From: Ochlerotatus camptorhynchus | Taxonomy: Eukaryota; Arthropoda; Insecta; Diptera; Culicidae | Length of the DNA stretch: 64,000 bases | NCBI RefSeq assembly: GCF_037179485.1 | Contig: NW_027040812.1 | Coordinates: 3,691,001-3,755,000 of the forward strand | Direction of reading: 5' to 3' | Part shown: positions 23,325 through 34,817 of the stretch, piece after piece | How positions within the stretch are numbered: position 1 is the stretch's first letter | Layout: every line of letters starts with the position of its first letter | Notes under the pieces: model-generated | Told to the model about the DNA's origin: nothing | Seen by the model: the letters and a program-made list of their open reading frames with translations, nothing else | The model's database searches: none | Translations under genes and position numbers: made by a program

Positions 23325-23830
23325 TTTTAATTCAAAGCTAGCCAATCGATTGGAATTTTTTCTACAAATCTGCTTAAATGAACACTTTAACAATTTTCAA
23401 TAGGTCACTATTGAAAATTACACAAATATACAGCTGTTGCAATGGTGATCAAAATTATCACCGATTGCCTTCGAAAAGCGCTTTCCCTAACACAGATTTC
23501 AAAATCGAATTCCATCCGGTATCGCCAAACGGTGCATATTCAATCACCGTATGTGGTGGTATGTGGTTGTACATTGTTCTTCAGTACACAACTAAAGGCT
23601 GCCCGCAAGCAGCGAGCTGCAGCCCACATGAGCGTCCATTCACATAAGAAGGAGGAACAAACCACACCGCTACTGATCGGATTGAGTAGCTCTTCGTGAG
23701 TCGTTGTGGGCCACCTATGCCAAGCACATCATCCTCGTTCCAAACAACAAACAGCTCAGCATGACTCATCACGACAAAACGGTATTTTTCAGAACCACCA
23801 TAAATTTGTTATTCTATGGACATTTGTCAA
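23325..23830 (+). repeat. Dispersed repeat copy with a 260-base interruption
   Basis: Markers CCAATCGATTGGA, TACAAATCTGCTTAAATGAA, AAATTACACAAAT, ATCACCGATTGCCTT and AAAAGCGCTTTCCCTA recur at 23985-24195. In the second copy CTGGTAT is followed directly by TTTTCAGGACCACCATAAA. Here about 260 bases separate CGGTATCGCC (23518 on) from CGGTATTTTTCAG (ending about 23800). The duplicated CGGTAT could be a short target duplication around an insertion, but no inverted ends were found for it. Confidence 0.6.
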
Positions 23831-23984
23831 GGACATCAATGGGACGTCACTTCCCATAAGCTTAAATCTAACATCATGTATTTTTAAGGCAACTTTGGGG
23901 GTGCAAATTCAAAAAAACCAAAGTCTGTCGTGACATGAAAGTGGCCTGATTTTGATCCAGCGATGATAAATTTTAATTCTTAAT

Positions 23985-24195
23985 ATGCTTATCGATAGGA
24001 AACTTTCCTACGAATCTGTTGAAATGAACAATTTATCAATTTTCCAAAGATTACTATTGTAAATTACACAAATCTGCAACTGTTGCTATTAATATTAAAA
24101 TTGTCACCGATTGCCTGAGAAAAGCGCTTTCCCTATTACTGATTTCAAAATCAAATTCCATCTGGTATCTTTTCAGGACCACCATAAATTATTGT
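23985..24195 (+). repeat. Dispersed repeat, uninterrupted copy
   Basis: Contains ATCGATAGGAAACTTTCC, TACGAATCTGTTGAAATGAA, CAAATCTGCAACTGTTGC and AAAAGCGCTTTCCCTATT. It is colinear with 23325-23830 and shares its first part with 30870-30990 (CCAATCGATAGGA, ACAAACCTGCTGAAATGAA). It lies just beyond the distal end of the ITmD37E-like transposase pseudogene. Confidence 0.6.
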
Positions 24196-24439
24196 TGTTT
24201 AGGAGTTAATTTTCATTGAACGTTGCTCGCCTTGTTGCCAGCCACAACACCCCCAAAGCTCTTTGATAATGTACCCAGCAACCAAAAGTTTGTGGTCAAA
24301 TGCGTAATAGTCTTGAAGTGGTATATAAACATTCTCGCAATGACCGAATACCTTATCACTTAACCAGAAACACTGCAGATTCCTTGCTAAATCATTAGTT
24401 TCCGAGCAAACTTATCAGCAAAAACAAATTTACACCTGG

Positions 24440-25219
24440 AAGGGGATTTGTTTATAATCCATTTTGACATATGTTTCGTCATCCATTAAAATACAGCCTT
24501 CAAATTTCGTCAAAAAACCCGGCGGTGTAGTGGTAAGCGTGACTGCTTTCTAACACCCCGATGGGTCTGGGTTCAATCCCAGCCGAGGTCGGTGGGATTT
24601 TTCTGAGGCATAAAATCTCTGGTCACGTCTTCCTTCGGAAGGGAAGTAAAGCCGTTGGTCCCGGCCCATGTGTGTTGAATGGGTGCGATATCCTACGCAG
24701 GTGTGGAAGCTGCCTTCCTGCATATTCGATTGCCGTCAATGGATGGTAATCGATGTCCGTCGGTGATTGGCACTAGATTGTGGAACAGAGACCGACGTTA
24801 AATAAAGGAAAGAAGAAAGAAGAAATTTCGTCAAAACTCATTCGTATAGTAATCGTGCTCGCTTTTTGACCACTAAATTTTGTTTCGGGGAGCGATTCGG
24901 ATGTTTACTGGCACAAAAAGACTTAAATCCTTCTCTTGAAAGGATGGTGGAAAAGTTGGAATCGTATTTCTTTGCCAAATCACATATGGACACACGTGGG
25001 TTGCTTTTCACGTACCTCAACACCTTTCTCCTCAGCTCTTTGTCCCTAGTGCCACTTTTATGATAGATGCGCTGTGCTCTATACACACACAGAGTAACGT
25101 TTGATTACAAGACTCACCGTTGACTTTGCAAATTTTAACAGTTTTGCTATTTTTGAGGTAGACCACGAAGGGTTCTCTAGATGTTTGTGCACAATTAATT
25201 TTCTTTTCTCAAGTTCCAT
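24440..25219 (-). pseudogene. ITmD37E-like transposase pseudogene, split by a SINE
   Basis: Minus-strand start at ATG 25219: MELEKRKLIVHKHLENPSW then KIAKLLKFAKSTVSLVIKRY, a first helix-turn-helix. A small frameshift near 25090 leads to the second DNA-binding part, SGTRDKELRRKVLRYVK and SICDLAKKYDSN, then KQNLVVKKRARLLYE ending at about 24838. After the SINE (24516-24822) the frame resumes as EGCILMDDETYVKMDYKQIP, which carries the first catalytic Asp in the DDETYVK block typical of mosquito ITmD37E transposases. KFARKLMI follows and then a stop. The second Asp and the final Glu are not seen. Tc1/mariner superfamily; the subgroup is inferred from motif wording. Confidence 0.8.
24516..24822 (+). 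mobile_element. tRNA-derived SINE, copy D, with perfect 14-base target duplication
   Basis: Starts CCCGGCGGTGTAGTGGTAAG (A-box-like TAGTGGTAAGCG) and has the B box GGTTCAATCCC near 24571. The shared body follows (CTGAGGCATAAAATCTCTGG, CCTTCGGAAGGGAAGTAAAG, CCGTTGGTCC), with a longer 3' part than the other copies, ending AATAAAGGAAAGAAGAAAG. The flanking 14-base direct repeats AAATTTCGTCAAAA (24502-24515 and 24823-24836) are identical. Identical flanks and an intact Pol III promoter make this the youngest-looking copy here. It interrupts the ITmD37E-like transposase gene. Confidence 0.92.
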
Positions 25220-25339
25220 GATCCGTAATTTCTGGTTGCGTCGATCAATCGAGAAAAACTTTTCACCAATTTCTTCGTCAATGAAACATCAACAAATGCC
25301 TGTCAAACGTTTTCTGTTCCAACCACTAGGTGCGCAGTG

Positions 25340-26075
25340 GTGTATTAAACCGTGCGCCCAGATTTACTTTGAATCGAGCTTTATATATAAAAAAAAAATA
25401 GTTTTACAAAATAAAAATAACCTAGAGTTTCATTTATTGCAATTCAACTTGATTTAACCCATAATAGTATACACACACTTTTTGGTTAATGTGCCATGAA
25501 ATGACATTCCGATGGCATGGCATGTTTTGAAAATATGGTACTAAAGTAATAAATCAATAGACCGAAAATCGGGGTTATTTGAACATGAGATATTATATTT
25601 ACATGGATACTATTGAATGTATCAACACTGATGGTATGCACTGGAAAACCTGCACAGGTAAAACAATTAAACAACTTGATATGTTGTTCATTGGTAATTG
25701 TAAGCAAACGGTGTATTTAATAATTATTTTCTTGCTTTGTGCTGCTTCTGCCTCTGATGCGCTATAAAAAGTAGCTAAGAGGAATTATTTCTATTCTATT
25801 GAAGGCCTGGATGACCTATTTCAGGTTTGTGTTACCTATTTAAATGTAATATAATATAGATGTGATAGAATGCATCTACAGTAACCAAAAAATATTGGTT
25901 AAAACTTCGTGGCGAAAATCTGAGTGGGACTGACTTGCGATTACATTTAACGTAAATGAGAAAAATAACTGCAAGTCAGTCACAATTCCATGACGATGCT
26001 GCATTATTTTAGCATAGTATTGAACAGTAGAAAGATACCATGGTACGTTATTGTATGTTTCTGGATTTGTTCCGC
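25340..26075. other. Unassigned sequence with a 'GGGACTGACTTGCGATTAC' motif
   Basis: No coding signature was found. The phrase GGGACTGACTTGCGATTAC at about 25928 has an inverted partner CTGCAAGTCAGTCAC 40 bases later. The phrase recurs at about 26509 and 26667. These may be ends of a small element family, but boundaries were not resolved. Confidence 0.35.
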
Positions 26076-26078
26076 TGG

Positions 26079-26420
26079 TTCCAGAGCAATGGCCGGAACA
26101 TATTCCGGTGAGTATGGATCTTAATCAGACCAGAGCCAAACGTGCCAAACCCACCATGCGATCAATCAATTCACGTGAGAATTCAAAAATAAGATTATTA
26201 TGAGTCATGATGAGTGACCAGCACCATGTTGGCCACACCCGGACATGTTCCGGGTATTCCCGGGGAAGTGGTAAATCCTTTTTAAATCAAAATCTATCAA
26301 GCGATACAGAAAATCACATGAGAATTCTAAGCCATATCCATTGGTGGTCAAACTGAGTATCGTAAGAACTATGTTGGCCACATCCGGACATGTTCTAGAT
26401 ACTGCGATGTGTTTAATAAC
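26079..26420 (+). repeat. 146-base tandem repeat, about 2.3 units
   Basis: The phrase TGGCC(G/A)-ACA/CGGAACATRTTCCGG recurs at 26088, 26231 and 26377: AATGGCCGGAACATATTCCG, GTTGGCCACACCCGGACATG, GTTGGCCACATCCGGACATG. The spacing is about 146 bases. Between repeats the phrase CACRTGAGAATTC is also shared. Each unit carries a near-palindromic CCGGAACATGTTCCGG-like core. No coding content. Confidence 0.65.
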
Positions 26421-26985
26421 AATTTTAATTCTATGAAAGCAATCCTTAAAATATATCTGTAACGTTGTTTTATAGTTTATTTAATGAAATTCTTTTTTTT
26501 TTCTCTAATGGGACTGACTTGCGGTTACTTTTTGCTGTGGTACAATTTGACTTGGTATTGTTTCTCATTTTTCTTGAACAAACCACCTTTTTTCAATAGC
26601 ACATCTAAAAAACATAGAAAGATAAACTGAATGATGATGCTAACTCAAAATTGATTAAAATGCAGATGGGGCTGACTTGCGATTACCGGCAGTGCATGCT
26701 CAAATAGTGTAATGAGTCATTTAACAACTCACTGGTATTTGTTGGTAGTTTTATGATTAATCGAGCTGATTCTGAATAAGTGATTAATTCAAGTTCAAGA
26801 AACTAAACTACTATGTGTACAATATCGCATGAAATCTCTTACACACTGTACTAAATTACTTTATCTGGGGGTAAACAATACGGCTCAATTTTCTGCATCG
26901 ATGAGTGATCATCCCGTGAAACCACAAAATCCTGAAAAAATTATAAACTGGAAAAGGTGGTTAATTTCCATTTAATTCCACTAAG

Positions 26986-27480
26986 TAGGGGAAATGACGG
27001 CTTCGGCATGACAGACTATTTTCGGTAACCCAACACTATTTGCACTTGATTTTCTTACGAAAACACTTCGCTGAATGTATGCAAACGATTCCTTATGCTT
27101 TCAGCTTCAAGTTGACTATATTTTTACCACTGAAAAAAAGCAATCTAGCAAGGTTTTCTTGAAATGCAACACACGCACTATAAATTGTAGCTGATTTTGA
27201 GTTGCCGATAATAGAACAGCAGATTTACATGCAGTTCAAATGGAACGGTTGCCGATGAAAAACTGGTTGCCGACAATACTCGCTCTCACTAGAGAAGGTT
27301 GGAGCTTTGTAAAAGCGTTTCAAAACAGTTTTTGACAATTCTTTCGACTGAAATTGTTAGAGCAGCTGGCAGCAAAAGATTGTAAACAAACCAATACTGC
27401 ATATGTGTGCGTTCCTTAGAGAAAAAGGCTATAGAAAGAAGGTCGTTGCTTAGGTTGCCGAGCATACGTAAATTCCCCTA
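26986..27480. mobile_element. MITE with TAGGGGAA ends
   Basis: The left end TAGGGGAAATGACGG and the right end, reversed, TAGGGGAATTTACGT are about 495 bases apart. Taking the outer TA as target duplication gives ends GGGGAAWTKACG. Inside, GGTTGCCGA-type phrases recur. The left flank (26962-26984) is a fragment of the foldback family seen at 51507-51765. No coding sequence. Confidence 0.6.
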
Positions 27481-30400
27481 TGTTGTATCCATGACACATA
27501 AGTATTTCGACTTCAATGTGTAGTCTCATCAGTGTCATTCCTACTTCCCACACATGTTCTCACAAAATCCTCCCACAAAGCGGCTCATTTTGCCTGCCCA
27601 CATAAATGATGTTGACAGTAGCGAAAAATTGCCAGGCACCAAATGGTGTCTCGACAGCGCGTTAGCATCGAAACGACTGACTGAAGCACCTGTCCTACAT
27701 TTCGTTCCTGGAATTTATTTGAAAATCTTCCACAACCAGCTGCAGCTGTGTCGACCTTGCATAAGAGCAAAACGACGCAACACACATCCTTAAAGTTTTG
27801 ACCACCCCCTGCTTCCGTCTTCCGGTCGTCAGTCAGCAGCAAGAAATACGCATGTGTGTTATGAGCGCCTCGTTTGCTATCCTTGAGCTCGATTGTATAG
27901 CATTCCACATATGTGCGAGTATGTGATTGTTCGTCTTCCTTCGCCGTGAAGGTAGAAAGTAAACAGCAATAAACTCAATCGAGTGTGCTTCCCAGCATTA
28001 CATCTCCGAAGTGAAGTGAACTAAACCCCTCACCTCTCCCCCTCTCCCCCTTTCACCAGAAATTTTCCTTTGAAATTCTCCTCATCGTGTGAATATGGAT
28101 GTTCAAAGCCATTTCGGTATGGTTGGGAAAAGGAAAACTGTTCCTGTATGTAGGACGAGTACTCACTCACGAGATGGCAAAATTTTCCGATGGAAAAAGG
28201 TAAACATTTCGGTAAATGGGTAAGCACAAGCAACTGCCAAGATTCAATCAGTTTTTGAAAAATATTTTCTCATCATTGTATGCCCTTGAAAAGGTATACT
28301 GTACTTGCGAAGTTGAAGTTTTAGACGAGCTGCTAGTGAAGCATCCTGAAAAAATATGTGGAAAGAATTGAACTGTAATTCAGCAAATCATCGTTGGCAG
28401 TTTACATGACATCCGTTTCCATTTAAGTGCCAATACGAAGGATCTCATTTGCTCTGGTCGTCACGAAATACGCTGAATAATTGAATCTTAATTTTCCGAT
28501 CCTTCTGCTCGCTAGCAAACAAACCAGTAGCAGGAGAAGCACTTTCCAATAAAGCTCCTGGTGCCAAATGACCGGAACGAGAGTAAAGCCGTAGCCCTCT
28601 TCATTATGACGATGTTGTAACAAATTCCATTTATCGACTCGTCTTCGTTAAAGGTGCGGTTTTCCGCCCAATTCCTAGAGTCTTTTCAGCTCCCGGTGCT
28701 CAAAGCACACACTTCGGCTAAAGACCCACCTCTCGAAAGGAAGCAAAAGACGACCACGATTTCACGTTGATGATGATGATGATGATGATGATGCCGAAGA
28801 CTACCTACGGCGATAAAGACGATGATGTTTGCTTTCTGTGTGAATACTCCACCGCACTTCGGCTACAACGGCACTCAGAGGATGAAGCCCTGAACCTCTC
28901 TTTTCCACCCTATTAACCACAAATAAAGAGAGCGAGACATGTTTTGGATTACTGGTCCGCAGGAAAAAGGATCGCCTTGTAATTTGATTTTGCCCATTCC
29001 GACAAGCGGCTCCCACAGAGTTGTAAACGGAGAAGTGGAGCCCGTTTAGGAGGAAAGCCGACCAGGCTGAAGCGAAAGGAAAGGCAAAAATCAACCATCA
29101 TAACGAGTTCCATTTCTTCTGCCGACTGTTTGGTTTACCCTTGGTTTCCCGTCTTCACCTCACCAACCCTAATTGGGCAACGGAGAAATTATCAAAATTG
29201 ATGACTTGCAGATCATTTGACAGTGCTGTTGTGCTAGTTGATGATGTTACCATTACGCTGAGTGATGGTTTGCTTTCTTTACCTTCACCTGAGGATAGTG
29301 CGAAATCATTCTGATGATTCCGAGAACCGTTGCTGACCGATTCTCGTTAGATGTTGGATTTCCTGGAAAATTAGAGACCGCTTTCTTCTTGTCCAATGAA
29401 ATGAGTTGCTATGCTACAGTTATACTTGGCATTACATTTCTACGGTTTGTCGACTGTAAGTCAAGCTATTAATTGTTTTTTGGAAACATTAGAAGATACT
29501 GATCGGCAGGACACGGCTGGAAACTTTAATCATATTTAACCGAACAACCCTCGTCAAAATGTGAAACGTTGAGCCAATTGAGTTGATGCAGCTAGAGTGG
29601 TACAGGCATGAGAGCACATAGTGTACAACGTAACCCACTTATTACGGGGCCATAATTTAATTATGTCAGGCTGAATTGAGGAAAAATTAACCCTCTCGCA
29701 CCTTTCGTCACGTTTTTCCTATACCTAATGAATTGTTTGTCACAAAATCATGCACCCCTTCCCCCTTAGAGCGGGACATAATATATGCATCACTCTTTAT
29801 AGAAAACGGATTATCATTAGCCAAATGCGCCCCTGTACTGAATGGGATTTGTGGGTTCAAATCCCACCGGTTACCGCAGATTTTTTGCACATTTTCACAC
29901 ACACACGTGTCCCGTCAATCATGTGTGCTTTGCTTTTCAGTATGATCTAATTTTTCCAAAAACAATTTGGCATTAAAGGTAATCTTAGTAGAAGCAGAAT
30001 ATGACTCACATTTTGGAAAACTGTAAGGAGCCGAATGTCTTAAATAAAATTATAATCTCAAAGTTCTCTGCAAATTGAGGCTTGAGTCTGATATTTGCGC
30101 TTCTCTTTTAGTATTTCCAGCTACTGTACCATCTATAGCCAAAAACGAAATGATCCAGAATAGGACCAGATGTGAAATAGCCAACGTCATACAGAGCTAT
30201 GTACACAAGATGTCTAACGGCGGGGACTCCTACCCATGCTAGAAGTATCTAATAAAGACAAGTACTGCAACATCACGGTTTCTAAAGCTTAGCCCGGAAA
30301 TCTATGTATTTTCGGCTGATAAAGGAAATGGACGATGTTAATCTATCCAGCAGGACACATTTCACCAACTGCGTATCAACAACGCACCATAGCATACCTT
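27481..30400. other. Long unassigned stretch with a GAT microsatellite
   Basis: No protein family was recognised in either strand; frames such as 27585-27908, 28801-29094 and 28030-28233 have no domain signature. A (GAT)n run of about 25 bases lies at 28768-28792. A tRNA-like 3' segment occurs at 29851-29875. The composition at 28000-29100 is less AT-rich than average here. Confidence 0.4.
29851..29875 (+). other. tRNA-like T arm and acceptor strand (relic)
   Basis: GTGGG-TTCAAAT-CCCAC forms a perfect 5-base-pair T arm containing the B box GGTTCAAATCC. It is followed by CGGTTACCGCA and a T run that could stop Pol III. This resembles the 3' end of a tRNA-Leu-type gene. No matching 5' acceptor strand, D arm or A box was found upstream, so a functional tRNA is not supported. 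Confidence 0.45.
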
Positions 30401-30407
30401 ACATTTT

Positions 30408-30451
30408 TTTAAACTTAATTTTTGAGATTTTTAGCCGGCTAGTTCATCTCG
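30408..30451 (-). repeat. Short LINE-tail-like stem-loop, copy 2
   Basis: On the minus strand GAGATGAACTAGCC pairs with GGCTAAAAATCTC, followed by an A-rich segment with AATTAAG. Both strands of the hairpin are intact. No adjoining LINE sequence was recognised, so it stands alone. Confidence 0.65.
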
Positions 30452-30696
30452 TAAAGCGTACCTTCAGGTATTTTGAACGTGCAACTAAAATTCCTTGTTT
30501 AAGGGTGACCTGCTGAACAGACGGGTGATTTTACGAAAATATAAATAAAGTGTTCGAAAACCTTCACGAAAGTAGTATACCAATAGCGTACTTTTTTGAT
30601 CTGAGGTTCGTTTTAATGTACTTAAAAAAATATACTTTCCGCCAATCCAATCACCTGAAAAGTCATCCATTCGACCAAACCGCTTTCTGGACATCA

Positions 30697-30757
30697 TTTG
30701 ATCGATTCTCTTCATCGACTTTCTCTTTTGATAACCACTGCTATGCAAACAGATTTT
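30697..30757 (+). repeat. Fragment of the 62591-62831 foldback element
   Basis: TTTGATCGATTCTCTTCATC through GACTTTCTCTTTT and AACCACTGCTATGCAAACAG matches 62617-62677 with about one difference in 60 bases. It includes part of the arm and part of the loop of that element, so it is a partial copy rather than the reverse arm. Confidence 0.75.
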
Positions 30758-31260
30758 TTTTACGTAGAACTACGTCTTTGTTGACTATACTGGGGAGCAA
30801 ATCAAAAAATATGTGTGGTAAAGGAGTGTTAGGTTTTGAATGCTTGTAACTTTGTCATTTATAGATGAAATTTAAATACAAATACGCCAATCGATAGGAT
30901 ATTACATTACAAACCTGCTGAAATGAATATTTTTCCTTTTTTTTTTTTGTAATTCAGCTTTTGAAAATGTACAAATGATAATTTTATCACTGTTTTTATG
31001 AAATAAGCCTGTTTCCCAAACCCAGTCATCATAAACCAATACCACTTGGTTGCACATCATTCTGCATAAACCTAAAAAGATATAAATCAGCGTTGCTCTC
31101 CTGCCTCTGCTCAACTCGACTGTTGAGCTGTTCAGTCCGTATTTTTCGCTCGAGATCTCGTTTCGATTTTGTTTCGTTTTGTGCTGTCGCGTTGCGCCGT
31201 GGAAGTGTCGCCACCTTCTCGCGTTCTGGCAAGATTACTTGAACTTGCAAACACGAAACA

Positions 31261-32500
31261 AATGGTGCGTAAACGTGCCAATGAGTCAGCAGCGGGCCCT
31301 TCAAAGAAGGTGCTAATCAAGCTCAGCGCATCGCAGGATGACGCCGGAAAACGAGTACTGCAAGCCAACCAGTATGCAGTACTCCCGGAAGAAAATGGTG
31401 ATGGTGACGCTACTCCCATTGCAAGAAAAGAGCGAATTCCCCCGCTTTTGACGCCCGTGAAGGATGTTGCCAAGCTAGGTGCCGAACTGACAAAACACAA
31501 GCTGCTTGAAGCTTTGCAGCATCGCTACCAAAATCATGTGCTCCAGCCTGGAGCAAACAAATAGGATGTTTCCTGAAGGAAAACAACGTGGACTTCTTCA
31601 CGCATGATCTGCCATCGAGCAAGCCACTGAAGGTGGTTTTGCGTGGATTTCCGTCGTTCAAGCTGGCTGCGGTGAAGTCCGAGCTGGAGCGACTTGGGCT
31701 CCAACCTGAGGCCATGTACCAGATGAACCGCCAGCTTCCGTGACCAGTTGTTCCTGGTGCACTTCACGAAGGGATCCACCAGTCTTGCGGCTCTGAGATC
31801 CAAAATCCGGGACCTGTTTCAGGTCATCATCAGTTGGGAGCATTACAAACCCCAACATCGTGATGTTACGCAGTGTACGAACTACCTCGCCTATGGAAAT
31901 GGCACTAAAAACTGCCATATGAAGACAAAATGCAGCAAGTGTGCTGAAACTCACTCAACTGCGTCCTGTGAGCAAGTTGATGACATAGAGCCAACGTGTG
32001 TCAACTGCGGTGGAAACCATCAAGCCTCCAATCGCGGATGTCTCAAGCGAGTGGAGTTCATTAATATCCGTCGGAAGGCTACAATCATCAACCAGGTCGG
32101 TCGCCTCCGTAATCATCGTTCAGCTCCTGTACTCACGGAAGTCCAGTACCCAGCTCTCCAGCCCCGACGAGATGTTCCGAACCTAGCCCCGCTTCCGCTA
32201 AACAACCAACAAGCCAACCCTGCGAGTATCCAAATGGTTCCCAACAGTCGGACAGTTCAGCATCGTCTCGCTGCTGCTGCGGCCCAGCCAATTTCAGGTT
32301 CATCCACCGCCCATGGTTTATCATACGCTTTACGTTTATCATATGCTGCTGTCTCAGGTGAACCTGTCGATGATTATCCGTTCACCTTAGAGGAACTTGT
32401 GACGCTCGTGGCCGAGGTCATCATCATCATGCGCACCTGCAAGACTCGATCTGAACAGCTACATGCTGCCCTGTCCCTTGTCACTAAGTATGGACCGTGA
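31261..32500 (+). pseudogene. Jockey-type ORF1 (gag-like, zinc knuckles)
   Basis: The N-terminal part starts at ATG 31261 (MVRKRANESAAGPSKK) and is basic. A frameshift near 31560 leads to IGCFLKENNVDFFTHD and KVVLRGFPSF, the conserved RNA-binding-like region of these gags. A stop and frameshift near 31740 precede DQLFLVHFTKGSTSLAALR. The knuckle region follows: a degenerate first one (CTNYLAYGNGTKNC lacks the second Cys and the His), then CSKCAETHSTASC and CVNCGGNHQASNRGC, both with C-C-H-C. The product would bind the element's RNA. It ends at TGA 32498-32500, inside ORF2. Confidence 0.88.
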
Positions 32501-34817
32501 AGCCATCAAGATCGTAAATTGGAATGCTTGCTCCTTGAAGAGCAAAAACATCGAGTTTGTTGACTTTCTCAACGAACGGCACATCAACATAGCCGTCATC
32601 ACCGAGACTCACTTGGAGCCCGAGCTGAACGTCTTCCTTCCTGACTTTCGGCTCGTAAGGCTTGACCGCACCAGCTCCGGGGGAGGGGGAGTGGCCATCG
32701 CTGCGAGGAGGAACATCAGCTGCCGGCTACTACCAAGCTTCCAGCTGAAAATTATCGAAGCCATCGGAATTGAGGTGAGCACATCGATTGGTCCAATCAC
32801 CATCATCGCGGTCACTGCCCCAAACCTATCGCCTATCAGAAACTGAGCTCGAACCACTACCCGGTAGTGGCCAAAGTAGGTTCCTCGGCCAATAGGTTTC
32901 AAGTTTCCCGGCGAAATTACCATCGTGTCAACTGGCAGCAGTCTCAGCGCTGTGTGGACACAGCAATCGATTACGACGTCCTACCGGAGTCGTTCGAAGA
33001 AATCGATCAGTGTCTGCAAGCCATCGAAGAGGCGATATCCCGTGCCAGGGAGCATCACGTACCAGCATCCAGACAGGTGAGTCATACTCTGAACCTTGAC
33101 AGCCCAACCAGGCTCCGTAAAATCATTCGTAGGCAGTTCCAGCGTTCTGGGTGGGAAAGACCAATGTCAATAGGCTAACCAAAATTATCCAGGCCAGGAT
33201 GGTGGAACTCAGAAATAACGATTTTACCAAAAAGATTCGCTCTCTCCCAGATTGTGCAAAACTATTTTGGAAGATGACCAAAATTTTGAAAAATAAGTCG
33301 AAACCGATCCCTCCGCTTTCCTCTGTTGACCACTTAGACCCATCCCTACTGATAACCCCAGTTGAAAAGGCCAATGCTCTTGGCCAACATTTTGTGATTT
33401 CACATAATCTTGGTCAAACCATGGTGAGCCCCCATGGGCCTGCCGTAATGGAGGCAATGACTAGAGTCGCTGACACCCCCGTAGTAGTGCTTGATCATAG
33501 TAGAATATCGGCTGATGAGGTGATAGCAGCTATTTGAAGTACTAAAAACATGAAAGCTGTGGGTATGGATGGTGTAGTCAACCTGGAGTTGAAAAACTTG
33601 AGTATTGACTTCTTCAACCATCTTACCGTTATCTTCAACAAATGTTTGGAGCTTGGCTACTTCCCTGCATGCTGGAAGTTAGCCAAAGTGATTCCAATAC
33701 ACAAGCCTTGCAAAGATCCTAACAGTGCCAAAAGCTATCGCTCCATCAGCCTCTTCTCCATCTCGAAGCTATTCGAAAAATTGATACTCAGCCGTCTGCT
33801 GGTGTTTTAAAATGATAATAACATCTTTCTCAAAGAGCAATTCGGGTTTAGGAAAGGCCACTCTACCATCCACCAACTCGCACGGGTTACTAACATCATC
33901 AAGCGGAAGAAGTCCGTTTCCAATACATCTGCCATGGCTTTGTTGGACGTCGAGAAGGCGTTCGACAATAACTGGCATGATGGTCTAGTGTACAAGCTGC
34001 ATCGATATAACTTTCCGATCTACCTCGTAAAGATCATCAAAAACTACTTGTCGGGCAGATCATTCCAGGTATACTTGAACAATTTCCCCTCTGATTCGTT
34101 CAACGTTGATGCAGGGGTCCCTCAGGGTAGCCTGCTTGGACCTATCCTATTCAACATTTTCACGTCAGACGTTCCTCCCCTGCCGGGTGGTGGTATCCTG
34201 TCTATGTTCGCAGATGACACCTCCATCATCTATAAGGGTCGAGTGATCCGTGCTCTGGCGAGTAAACTACAATCAGGCCTGGATGTATAAATACCGCTAA
34301 AACACAAACTATTCTGTTTCCACACTCGAATTCACTTCGGCTTGTAACGCCTGCTAACGTCAAAATCCATCTTGATAGCACTTCCATTGAATGGTCAAGT
34401 GAAATAGTCTACCTTGGTCTGACCCTCGATAGCAAATTCCTATTCCGATCCCATGTGGACAAGACATCCACCAAGTGTAACATCTTGATCAGGTCGCTCT
34501 ACCCTCTGATAAACAGGAAGTCCACCCTGTCCCTTAAAAACAAGCTTGCTGTCCACAAGCAAATCATTCTGCCAGCTATTGAGTATGGTATGCCAATCTG
34601 GGAGAGTTGTGCTAAGTGCCACCACTTAAGGCTTCAGAGGATCCAAAACAAGATTCTCAGAATGATCCTTAACAGTCCACCGCGAACTCGTAATTCTGAG
34701 ATTCACCACCTGGCCGGTCTTCAAACACTCGAGGAGCGAAAGACTTCCACGCTGGAAAGGTTCAGAGTCGCCTGTCTGCGATCAAACCATCAGATAATTC
34801 GTAATTTGGCAACCTAG
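32490..34817 (+). pseudogene. Jockey-type ORF2 (endonuclease and reverse transcriptase)
   Basis: Starts MDREAIKIVNWNACSLKSKN, the endonuclease N-terminus, with AVITETHLE carrying the catalytic Glu. The domain stops at 32846. The next coding block begins LSSNHYPVVAKVG, the last motif of the endonuclease (normally SDH), so roughly 100 residues are missing. RT follows in 33151-34290: an in-frame stop near 33537, GMDGVVNLELKNL, WKLAKVIPIHKP, another stop near 33810, then GFRKGHSTIHQL, ALLDVEKAFDN with the first catalytic Asp, GVPQGSLLGPILF, and MFADDTSIIY with the intact FADD box. A gap or frameshift near 34290 precedes YLGLTLDSKF and the C-terminal block ending at 34817. Confidence 0.9.

Noticed and set aside
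24516..24600. tRNA gene suggested by A and B boxes
   Set aside because: The promoter boxes belong to a SINE with a shared 300-base body and target duplication. No tRNA cloverleaf forms.
29840..29885. Functional tRNA gene
   Set aside because: Only the T arm and an acceptor-like strand exist. No A box, D arm or complementary acceptor strand was found upstream.
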